Source of the DNA: Okapia johnstoni
Taxonomy: Eukaryota > Chordata > Mammalia > Artiodactyla > Giraffidae
Assembly: GCA_024291935.2 (NCBI GenBank)
Contig: CM044322.1
Location: forward strand, 70,299,405-70,363,404
Reading direction: 5' to 3'
Length of the DNA stretch: 64,000 nt
Shown: positions 54,861 to 64,000 of the stretch, piece after piece
How positions within the stretch are numbered: the first letter of the stretch is position 1
Layout of the letters: the number at the start of each line of letters is the position of its first letter
Position numbers and translations under genes: made by a program
The notes under the pieces: model-generated
The model's input: the letters and a program-made list of their open reading frames with translations, nothing else
The model's database searches: none
Told to the model about the DNA's origin: nothing

Positions 54861-56330
54861 GCCTCCTCCCCGCACTCACGTTTCCACCCTCCCCCGGCTA
54901 CGGAAGACTCTCCGGGAGCCACTTGTCACCCCCACCCCCTCTCCCATCCAGCTCCGCTGTCTTTCCTTATCCGGCCCCCCAGGGTTGGAAGGCCCTGGAC
55001 GCCCATTGGAGAACTGGGCAAACTGAGAGCCTGAGACGTCCAGTAAGGACACCGGGAGGCTGGGGAGCGGGGTCTTCCGGCGCTTCTCTCAGGCCGGTAG
55101 CTGCAAGCCCTCCCCAAACCCCGAGCCCTCTCCCCTAAGCCAGGGCTTCACTGATGGACTTTGGGCGTCCGACAGGGTCCCGTCTTCCCCTGGAATAGAA
55201 GGCAAAATCTCCTGCATACGTTTTTTTCTTGGCAGAGTATTCCTGGCTTTCACCAGAAAAGTAATCACTCTAAGCTCAGCAGAAGGGCCTGAGACACGTC
55301 TCCTTGGTGCCCTGTCCAGGTGGGATGGAGGAACACGAAGGTGTTCTTCCACACACATCTCTCTCCTTTCCTCCTTATTGAGGAGGGGGTGAGGAGAGGG
55401 TGGGAAGAGCAGCTTGGTGACTTGGTGGAATTCTAAAATAATCCTCGAGGGAAAGAAAAAAAGAGTTCTGAGGAAAATTGCTTTTTTTCCCTTCGCTGTT
55501 AGAAGAGCTGTCTGGGGGGGGTGGAGTGGGAGGGTGTTAAACTCCAGACTGGGAGTCCTTCCAGGAGCCTGCAGTTGACACAGGCTGTTACTCCCCCCGG
55601 GAGGCCATGTGGCTGTTGGGTCCTGTGTGGTCCTGCTCATGACGGAGCCAGGCACCTGTCCTGCTCTGACCTCTGGGGGCAGAGCAGAAAGGCCCCTCAG
55701 GTCACCTCGACCCAGGCATTCTAGTAATGGCAGGAGCCATGACGTCATGACTACTCGCCCCCCACGGGGACCAAGGCTGAAAGGGCTGAGGAGATAAGGG
55801 GGTGGGTGTCCCCATGACAGTTTGACATGTGGAGGCAACCGACTTCTCTTGCAGGTGCTGGTCCCCTCTCACTGGGGCACCTCAGCATCTGCTCTCCCAG
55901 GGTGTGAGCACCAGGGTGGGGAGCCCCAGGGTCCCTCTGGCTTGGTTGGTCTATGGTTGATGACAGTTACTTGTTCAGCAGTGATTATGTTGGGCCTGCA
56001 CAGTACTTGCAATTTAGTAAAATGTTATCCTCTGGGGAGGGGGGAGAAAAACAAATAATAGCTGGAAACATTTAATTGAGTCCTCTCTGCCACTCTCAAA
56101 GAATTCCAGAAGCTTATAGTTGGAAGGAGCCATCTCCACTTGAGTCCCTTGTCCCCACCCCATCACTGCTGATAAATGCTCATCAGTACAGTCCTTGACT
56201 GATGCCTCTTAGCGATGGGGACCTTACTTATCATTTCTGGGGGTCTGCTTCCAATGAGAATCAGCTCTGGTTGTAGGGAAGGTTTTATGCGGAACTGAAA
56301 TGCTTCTCCCTGTAGCTCCCCACTGCCACC
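54861..56330. other. Upstream of MFSD4A, no feature recognised
   Basis: No exon, RNA gene or clear repeat seen. The 249-codon minus-strand frame at 55089-55838 has no recognisable domain and low-complexity Pro/Ser content. Confidence 0.5.
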
Positions 56331-57079
56331 CACAGGACAAGTCTAATTGCTTTGTACATGCTAGTCCTTCATACACATAATGACCTCACCCCCACACTTG
56401 GCTTCTCCAGCCCAAATGCTTGAAATTCTTTCATAATTTTCTTAGGTGGTACTTGCCAGTTACATCATCCTAATGGTTCAGCTCTTGACTAAACTGGCTC
56501 TGGAAGGGCAAGTATGTGAAAAAGTTTTGCTTATGTGCTCTTCTCTTTCTCTGTCTCCTTTGTTTTTCAGCACCATCACATTGTCTACCTCCTCCAGGAA
56601 GCTTTCTCAGAAAAAAAATCTATCTGGCTCCCAAGTCCCAGCAAGCCCCCTCCACTCCTTTTGCCCTACAGTCTTCGTAATGTCAGCTGTTATATTTCAC
56701 CAAGTGTTAGCTTCCTGTTCCTGTCACCCTGCCTCTCCTACAGGCAATTAAACGGTGAGTTCTTAAGGACTACAACTACATTTGCCTCTATTTCTAACTC
56801 TCCACCTTTGCCTTCTTTGGGATTGGAATGAAAACTGACCTTTTCCAGTTCTGTGGCCACTGCTAAGTTTTCCAAATTTGCTGGTATATTGAGTGCAGCA
56901 CTTTAACAGTATCATCTTTTAGAATTTGAAATAGCTCATCTGGAACTCCATCACCTTCACTAGCTTTGTTCGTAGTGATGCTTCTTAAGGCCCACTTGAC
57001 TTCGCACTCTAAGATGTATAATTGTAAGGGATTTGATTTAGATCATACCTGAATGGCCTAGCGGTTTTCCCTACTTTCT

Positions 57080-57748
57080 TCAATTGAAGTCTGAATTTGG
57101 CAATAAGGAGTTCATGATCTGAGCCACAGTCAGCTCGTGGTCTTGTTTTTGCTGACTTATAGAGCTTCTCCATCTTCGGCTGCAAAAAATATAATCAGTC
57201 CAATTTTGGTATTGACCACCTGGTGATGTCCATGTATAGAGTTGTCTCTTGTGTTGTTGGAAGAGGATGTTTTCTATGACCAGTGTGTTCTCTTGGCAAA
57301 AGTCTGTTAGCTTTTTCCCTGCTTCATTTTGTACTCCAAGGCCAAACTTGCCTGTTACTCCAGGTATTTCTTGACTTCCTACTTTTGCATTCCAGTCCTC
57401 TATGATGAAAAGGACATCTTTTTTGGGTGTTAGTTCTAGAAGGTCTTGTAAGTCTTCATAGAACTGTTCAACTTCAGCTTCTTCGGCATTAGTGGTTGGG
57501 GCATAGGCTTGGATTACTGTAATATTGAATGGTTTGCCTTGGAAACGAACACAGATCATTCTGTCGTTTTTGAGATTGCACCCAAGTGCTGCATTTTGGA
57601 CTCTTTTGTTGACTATGAGGGTTATTCCATTTCTCCTAAGGGATTCTTGCCCACAGTAGTAGATATAATGGTCATCTGAATTAAATTTGCCCATTCCAGT
57701 CCATTTTAGTTCACTGATTCCTAAAATATCGATGTTCACTCTTGCCAT
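57080..57748 (-). pseudogene. BovB AP-endonuclease ORF fragment
   Basis: A 222-codon open stretch of the BovB polyprotein. It holds ISELKWTGMGKF, the position of the EDWNAKVG catalytic box (family consensus GDWNAKVG, so G is replaced by E) and YTWTSPGGQ near the end. The usual DYIF motif follows. An in-frame stop separates it from upstream coding (VVK then stop before EMARVN), and the family's linker after it is deleted. It belongs to the inverted 5' half and is not a host gene. Confidence 0.85.
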
Positions 57749-58562
57749 TTCCTATTTGACCACTTCCAATTTATCTTGATTCATGGACCTAACATTCCAG
57801 GTTCCTATGCAATATTGTTCTTCACAGCATCAGACTTTACTTTCACCACGAGACACATCCACAACTGGGCATTGTTTCCTCTTTGGCTCAGCCTCTTCAT
57901 TCTTTCTGGAACTATTTCTCCACTTTTCTCCAGTAGTATATTGGGCACCTACAGACTTGGTGAGTTCATCTTTCAGTGTCATACCTTTCTGCCTTTTCAT
58001 ACTATCCATGGGGTTCTCAAGGCAAGAATGCTGAAGTGGTTTTCCATTCCCTTCTCCCGTGGACCACGTTTTGTCAGAACTCTCCACCATGACCCGCCTG
58101 TCTTGGGTGGCCTTACACCCATGGCTCGTAGTTTCACTGAGTTAGACAAGGCTGTGGTCCATGTGATCATTCTGGTTAGTTTTCTGTGATTGTGGTTTTC
58201 ATTCTGTCTGCCCTCTGATGGGTGAGGATAAAAGGCTTGTGGACCCTTCCTGATGGGAGGGACTGGCTGTGGGGAAAACTGGGTCTTGCTCTGGTGGGCA
58301 GTAAATCTTTAATCCAGTTTTCTGCTGATGGGTGGGGCTGTGTTCCCTCCCCGTAGTTTGGTCTGAGGCCAAACTGTGGTAGGGGTAATGGCAATAACGT
58401 CAACCTCCTTCCAAAGGACTTATGCCAGCACGCCTCATCACCCAGGACTGCTGTAGTCAGTACTCTGACTCCACGGAAGGCCACGGTCAACCCACGTCTC
58501 CATCAGAGACTCCTGGACACTCACTGGTAAGTCTGGCTCAGTCTCTTGTGGGGTCACTGATC

Positions 58563-59790
58563 CCCAGAGATCAAATTTCCAACATCCGTTGGACCATAGA
58601 AAAAGCAAGAGAATTCCAGAAAAACATCTACTTCTGCTTCGTTGATTACACTAAAGTCTTTGACTGTGTGGATCACAACAAACTGTGGAAAATTCTTAAG
58701 GAGATGGAAATACCAAACCACCTTACCTGCCTCCTGCAAAACCTGTATGTAGGTCAAGAAGCAACAGTTAGAACCAGACATGAAACAACAGACTGGTTCA
58801 AAATTGGGAAAGGAGTACATCAAGGCTGTATATTGTCACCCTGCTTCAGTTCAGTTCAGTTCACTTGCTCAGTCATGTCCAACTCTGCGACCCCATGAAC
58901 TGCAGCACACCAGGCTTCCCTGTACATCACCAACTCCAGGAGCTTACTCAAACCATCTCATCCTCTGTCGTCTCCTTCTCCTCCCTCCTTCAATCTTTCC
59001 CAGTATCAGGATCTTTTCAAATGAGTCAGTTCTTCGCATCAGGTGACCAAAGCTGGAATTTCAGCTTTGGCATCAGTCCTTCCAAAGAATATTCAGGAAT
59101 GATTTCCGTTAGGATTGACTGGTTGGATCTCCTTGCAGTCCAAGGGACTCTCAAGAGTCTTCTCCAACACCACAGTTCAAAAGTATCAATTCTCCGGCGC
59201 TCAGCTTTCTTTATAGTCCAACTCTCACATCCATACATGACTACTGGAAAAACCATAGCCTTGACTAGATAGACCTTTGTTGGTCATCCTACTTATTTAA
59301 CTTATATGCAGAGTACATCATGAGAAACGCTGAGCTGGATGAAGCACAGGCTGGAATCAAGATTGCCAGGAGAAATATCAATAACCTCAAACATGCAGAT
59401 GATATCACCCTTATGACAGAAAGGGAAGAGGAACTAAAGAGCTTCTTGATGAAGGTGAAAGAGGAGACTGAAAAGCGGCTTAAAATCAACATTCAAAAAA
59501 CTAAGATCATGGTATCTGGTCCCATCACTTCATGACAAATTATGGGGAAACAATGGAAACAGTGACAGACTTTATTTTCTTGGGCTCCAAAATCACTGTA
59601 GATTGTGACTGCACCCATCAAGTTAAAAGACAGTTGCTCGTTGGAAGAAAAGCTGTGACAAACCTAGACAGCATATTAAAAAGCAGAGACATTACTTTGC
59701 TGACAAAGGTCCATATAGTCAAAGCTATGGCTTCTCCAGTAGTCATATATGGATGTGAGAGTTGGTCCATGAAGAAGGCTGAGTGCTGAA
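58563..59790 (+). pseudogene. BovB reverse-transcriptase remnant, interrupted
   Basis: Plus-strand RT pieces: KAREFQKNIYFCFVDYTKVF at about 58599-58658 (RT motif A region), GKGVHQGCILSPC up to 58846, then after the nested insertion LFNLYAEYIMRNAELDEAQ at 59295 onward. HADDITLM at about 59391-59414 is the catalytic YADD-type box with Y changed to H. GCESWSMKKAEC ends one open stretch at 59789. Frameshifts and the insertion destroy it. Confidence 0.85.
58836..59294 (-). mobile_element. Nested antisense BovB-derived element (ART2A-like) with target-site duplication
   Basis: Inside the RT sequence lies a 437-bp antisense BovB 3' end (58847-59283), with its tail as CAGTTCAGTTCAGTTC. Flanks TCACCCTGCTT (58836-58846) and TCATCCTACTT (59284-59294) differ at two bases. 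Removing it joins ILSPC to LFNLYAEY in the host BovB. Confidence 0.9.
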
Positions 59791-60290
59791 GAATTGATGT
59801 TTTTGAACTGTGGTGTTGGAGAAGACTCCTGGACTGAAAGGAGATCAAACCAGTCAGTGCTAAAGGAAATCAAGGAGACTCTTGAGACTCCCTTGGACTG
59901 AAAGAAGAACAAACCAGTAAATCCTAAGGGAAATCAACCCTGAATATTCATTGGAAGGACTGATGCTGAAACTGAAGTTCCAATACTTTGGCCACCTGAT
60001 GCGAAGAGCTGGCTCATTAGAAAAGACCTTGATGCTGGGAAAGATTGAAGGTAGGGGGAGAAGGGGATGACAGAGGATGAGATGGTTGGATGGCATCACT
60101 GACACAATGGACATGAGTTTGAGCAAGCTCTGGGAGATGGTGAAGGACAGTGAAGCCTGGCATGCTGTAGCCCACGGGGTCGCAAAGAGTTGGACACGAC
60201 TGAGTGATTGAACAACAGCACCCTTGCCTAATGCCTCACAGAACACCTTGCAGATAACAAGCCCTGGATACGTAGCTGTGAATTGAATTA

Positions 60291-62411
60291 TTTACATAAC
60301 ACCTTTTTGATTATTTTTTTATTTTCATCTACATATCTTATCTCCTAGTAATACCAAGTTTCCCAAGGGCAATCTGTCCTATAGTGCCTTTGTGCTGTGT
60401 ATTCAAATATCTTGCCCTATCTGGTTACCCTGTGGTCATTCTTAAATTTGACAGAAAACCCTGGGTAGTCCCAGAGCCATTCTCTGATTTACCTCCTGTA
60501 AATTGGAAAGAAATTACCCCTGTTTCTCAGAAGCTTTGGAAAGCAGTTTGAGACCTCAAAATATGAAAAAACTGAACTGGCAGAAAGAGTGAAGAGTTCT
60601 CAGATTCTTGCTTGACATCCATTCTTTTGCTTCAAGCGTCACCTTCTCCAGGAAGCTTTCTCTGACTTTCCTAGGGTCCCTCCTTGGAGATCCCAACGGA
60701 AACCATTGATAATGACCTGTTTACTGCTGCTGTTTCAAGGCAAGGGTCATGGGGCTTGTTCTTCACTGGGTGCGGGAACTGACTCCCTGGTGAGAAGTGT
60801 TTGCACTACATTGATTCCTGCTTACACTTGGAAGTTTACGAGCAATAAATCAATGGCTTGTCTTGGACTATGGATAGGTGATCTAAATGCTGAAAATTCT
60901 CAAAGTGAAAGCACACAAGATAATATAACACAGTGTGAAGTAAGAGCTAGCTGCCGTCACCATGGTTCTTTCCTCCACATCACAGCTCCCCAGGTTCCTT
61001 AGTGTGTAAACCTACGGTGCACATTTTGTGTATGTTACTGTTTCTATTAGCATTGAAAACGTTAAATTTACAAAATGAGCAAAGAGAAAAGCTCTGATTA
61101 TACCAGTCTAGAGGGGGAATTACTGGGAGTTGGGCCTAATTTCATGCTTGGCAGAATCCTCTGCATGACCATGGAGCTGCCCTCGGTCCACAGGGCCCTC
61201 TGTTCTCTGCTTCCCAGACTCTCATAAGGCTAGGCAGGAGCAACAGAGTTAAGTCTCCGTTCGAGATCATTAAGCATATCCTGCACTTCCTCTGGCTTTT
61301 CCAGGGCATGAGACTGGCCCTCCCCCACTTCTGGATTTTGTCTACTTGTCCACATCCTCACCTGGCTGACCAGACTGCGGAAAGTGGGTTGGCGGGCTCT
61401 GTCTTGGATTGGCATAGGGCGGTTGGCAAATTGCTTGGTGCCAAGGACTGCCCCCGGATGACCCAGCCACCCTACCACACATGTAGCAAAGATGGGTGTG
61501 TGTACAAAGAGCCTTCTTTACCAAGTATCCAGATGAACTGAGTTTTCATCTTCATAGACGGTGAAGAAGGTGGTTGCTGCAGGTGCCAAGAGGGATAGGA
61601 CTGACAGGATCAGGCAAGATGGCCCAAAAGCATCTTAAAAATTAGAACAGTGGCCGCACATATCCTGGAGAGAATGTTGCATAGAACCTGACATTTCGTC
61701 AGTGCCTAAAAGTGTTAGTTGAAGCTAATCTAACTTTGAAAGTTGAAAGGACTCTCTGAAATTATCTAGGGCAACCTCCCACTCAGAAACAGAATTTTAT
61801 TTACAGCCTCCTTGAAGGTGGCCACAGCTTCAGTGTGCTCAGGCTTGATATCAGAAGAATCTAGTCTAAGCTATAAGATCTGTGAAAAAGTGAGCCTCGG
61901 TTTTTTTCCTCTCTAAAATGGGAGGAATAATTCTTCCCTTACTGAGAGAAAATGTAGACAGTGTATAACACAGGAGCTAGTACCCCAAATTCTCAATAAA
62001 TGATAATTATTATTATTATCATCAACACCAATTCAAACTGATCTCCTAGTCTTGTACGCTAGAACAGTACCCTAATGAGACCAAGTCTGCCTAAAACTGA
62101 GTCCGCACTCTGAGTCCTCTCTGTCCAAAACTATTCCCCATCTTATCCCTTCTGACCTCAATCCTGTACTACTAAGCACTAATCATCCAGAGTTAGAGGA
62201 CTAAACTTGCCATTGACAATAACATTGTTAATGTACAGACTCAGGTTGTTTCTCCAGACAAGATGAGCTAGCAGAGCCGTGGGTCATGGGCCATCAGACC
62301 AGAGACTCATAGACCTTAGGCATCTTGACCCCTAAAACTGTGATGAAGAACTGTCATAAGATGATGATTAATCCCAGCTTCTTTTCCTTCCCCTTTAACA
62401 ACCCCTAACTT
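60291..62411. other. Distal upstream region, no gene recognised
   Basis: 60560-60760 resembles a weak second L2 stretch (CACCTTCTCCAGGAAGCTTT). 61780-62040 has MIR-like words (CGGTTTTTTTCCTCTCTAAA, then ATTATTATTATTATC). Nothing coding seen. Confidence 0.5.
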
Positions 62412-62611
62412 AGAGACTTCTCTGGTGGCCCAGTGGTTAAGACTCCATGCTCCCAATGGAGGGGCCTGAGTTTGATCCCTGGTCAGGATCCCACATGCTA
62501 CAACCGAAGATCCTATATGCCACAAAGAATATCGAAGATCCCATGTGCTGCAACTAAGACCCAGTGCAGCCAAATAAATAAATAAATAAATTTTTTTTAA
62601 ATTAAAAAAAA
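62412..62611 (+). mobile_element. CHR SINE
   Basis: AGACTTCTCTGGTGGCCCAG head, GTTTGATCCCTGGTCAGGAT, tail (AAAT)n plus A-run at 62570-62611. Confidence 0.85.
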
Positions 62612-62800
62612 ACAAACTCTAGCTCAAAAGACCCAACGGGAGTGGAATAGAGGCTTGTATCCCACTCCCTTGTTGGATGCCCTGCAATAAACTCTTACTT
62701 TGCTGCAAATGTCTGCTTTCAGAGTTTGCCTTTCTAAATGGTAGGCTCATGAGCCCTTTTGCTAGGTTGTAATTTGGCTACCATAAAGGGACCTCACATG
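62612..62800 (+). repeat. Possible endogenous-retrovirus LTR remnant
   Basis: GCCCTGCAATAAACTCTTAC (about 62680) followed by a T/C-rich stretch and TCAGAGTTTGCC resembles the R-U5 part of a mammalian class I LTR. No paired LTR, primer-binding site or internal coding sequence was identified. Confidence 0.3.
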
Positions 62801-63110
62801 TTCCTCTGAAGTTAGTGCCTGTGGTCTGCAGCCCTCTGCTAGTGTGGAGCTTCCCTTAGCAGATCCAGCAGTTGAGGCTCTTTCGGCCAAGAAATCCAAT
62901 CAGAGAATTCCCTTTTTGACCAAGCGTCAGCAACCCTAAGCAATATTCCAGGCTTGTAATGAAGGAATGGCTTTTGGATTGGAAGACCTCTATGGTAAAG
63001 AACCAGCACAATGGTATGGGCTGAAAACTTCTATGTTTGTATGTTAATGCCCTTCAAGGTCCATTGCTGGGTATTGAAGGATGAATTGGGTTCGATAAAA
63101 ATATGAGCCT

Positions 63111-63422
63111 GGGACTTCTCTGGTGGCACAGTGGATAAAGAATCCTCCTGCCAGTGCAGGGGACATGGGTTCAATCCCTGGTCTGGGAAGATACTGCATG
63201 CTGTGCCCCACAACTACTGAGTGGGCACTCTTGAGCCCATGTGCTGCAACTACTGAAGCCCGTATGCCTAGAGCCTGTGCTCCGCAACAAGAGACACCAA
63301 CACATTGAGAAGCGCGCACGCCACAATAAAGAGTAGCCCCAACTGGCACAGCAAAGAAAGCCCATGCACAACAACAGAGACCCAGTGCAGCCAAAATAAA
63401 AATAAATACTTAAAAAAAAAAA
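63111..63422 (+). mobile_element. CHR SINE, long form
   Basis: Head GGGACTTCTCTGGTGGCACA, GGTTCAATCCCTGGTCTGGG, long body with repeated CTACTGAGTGGGCAC/CTGCAACTACTGAAGC-type units, and A-rich tail at 63394-63422. Confidence 0.85.
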
Positions 63423-64000
63423 TTGTGACCCTAAGGTTTCTTTTGGAATTGGTTTGACTTTTGTCTTATGTGTGTGTGTGTGTGTGTGTGTATATTTGGC
63501 AGACATGGGAAACAAAAGTTCAGTTTCTAAACATAGCCTTTTATGATACTGCAAAATTAGAGCACCTTTACTTATGGTTCCCCAAACTGGGTTGCTGACT
63601 TAATAAAACATCTTTTCAGTGTTCCAACTCTAAGGGAACAAGCACTTCTAGGAGGAACTTGCTGTTTTCTACCTATGCCTTCTCTACATGTAAGTGTTCT
63701 ACCAAAGCTCTCAAGAAATTTTATCTTACTCTTATCTAGACCATTTCCAACTCCTGAGACTGAGGGGGGAAAGGGGAAAAGAGACCCTTTTAAACTTAAC
63801 TTATTCCAACTGTTATTTATAAACAGATGAGTTTTGTATTATACTTGATTCTTGACTGTTTTATTTATCTATTTATTTATTTTTTTGACAGGAAATAGCA
63901 TTTATTGGTGAGCATGATTGAGGAGGAGACAGCGCTGATGCTCATGAGTGCAGAGCCTGCCATTTTTCCAGGGGACCACGATTAGGGATGTACTTGACCC
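63423..64000. other. Window end, no gene recognised
   Basis: (TG)n at 63470-63491 and (TTTA)n at about 63860-63882. The last 120 bases show no feature that I can name. Confidence 0.5.

Larger units (their letters stand above)
56803..60229 (+). mobile_element. BovB (RTE) LINE insertion with inverted 5' segment
   Basis: One insertion of about 3.4 kb lies between 11-bp repeats CACCTTTGCCT (56803-56813) and CACCCTTGCCT (60219-60229). The first part, 56814 to about 58562, is minus strand: BovB 5' region, AP-endonuclease and early RT sequence. The second, about 58563-60218, is plus strand: RT core to the 3' end, CGCAAAGAGTTGGACACGAC. It carries frameshifts, an internal deletion near 57018, a tandem duplication near 59820-59940 and a nested SINE-like insertion, so it is dead. 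The orientation given is that of the 3' part. Confidence 0.85.
56331..60290 (+). repeat. L2 LINE 3' end split by the BovB insertion
   Basis: L2-like sequence at about 56331-56813 (TCCTCCAGGAAGCTTTCTCA, TACAGGCAATTAAACGGTGA) resumes after the BovB at 60230-60290 (AATGCCTCACAGAACACCTT to GCTGTGAATTGAATTATTT). Rejoining the parts is consistent with a continuous L2 end, which supports the insertion boundaries. Confidence 0.6.

Noticed and set aside
54050..55138. 290-codon and 268-codon ORFs around the MFSD4A start
   Set aside because: GC-rich out-of-frame or antisense shadows of MFSD4A exon 1 and its promoter.
55089..55838. 249-codon minus-strand ORF upstream of MFSD4A
   Set aside because: No recognisable domain and no plausible splicing into MFSD4A; I treat it as chance.
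1..64000. CRISPR array, operon, phage or plasmid features
   Set aside because: The DNA is vertebrate: spliced genes, CpG islands and SINE/LINE content. No regularly spaced repeats with unique spacers were seen.

Overview
This is mammalian nuclear DNA from a pecoran ruminant (cattle, sheep or goat type). The repeats give the clade: many Bov-tA and Bov-A2 SINEs, tRNA-Glu-derived CHR SINEs, BovB (RTE) LINE copies and L1 3' ends with poly(T)/poly(A) tails, over an older mammalian layer of MIR, L2, MER2, MER5A and MER20. There is no prokaryotic, plasmid or phage content and no CRISPR array. I could not search databases; family names come from recognising the sequences.

Two protein-coding genes lie tail to tail. 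ELK4 (SAP-1, an ETS ternary-complex factor) is on the + strand: CpG island and non-coding first exon near 5.1-6.5 kb, four coding exons at 12,008-16,501, and a long apparent 3' UTR reaching perhaps 24.25 kb. The assembled protein is 432 residues. MFSD4A, a major facilitator superfamily transporter, is on the - strand: ten coding exons from 54,611 (start, in a second CpG island) down to 29,876 (stop), assembling to 512 residues. Every internal junction of both genes has GT/AG ends and keeps frame. The order and orientation match human 1q32.1, where SLC45A3 lies upstream of ELK4; no SLC45A3 exon was seen here.

Layout: 1-5 kb is upstream intergenic DNA packed with nested retroposons. 5.1-6.5 kb is the ELK4 CpG island; ELK4 intron 1 (6-12 kb) holds a large L1 with nested SINEs, a MER5A and a MIR. 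12.4-26.9 kb, covering the ELK4 coding exons, 3' UTR and some DNA beyond, has no ruminant SINE that I can see. 25.9-26.8 kb is an L2 and 27.1-29.2 kb carries Bov-tA copies. 29.9-54.6 kb is MFSD4A with MIR/L2/MER20/SINE-bearing introns. 55-64 kb is upstream of MFSD4A and contains no recognised gene; it holds an L2 split by a BovB insertion whose 5' half is inverted, then CHR SINEs.

Nothing here amounts to a new multi-gene system. The best leads are: (1) an ETS site next to a perfect CArG box just inside ELK4 intron 1, the SRF/ternary-complex-factor arrangement that ELK4 protein itself recognises; (2) a BovB insertion with the structure expected from twin priming, with matching target-site duplications and a nested antisense BovB-derived copy that has its own duplication; (3) the SINE-free stretch over ELK4 against dense SINEs on both sides; (4) composite and inverted retroposons between 2.6 and 4.3 kb.
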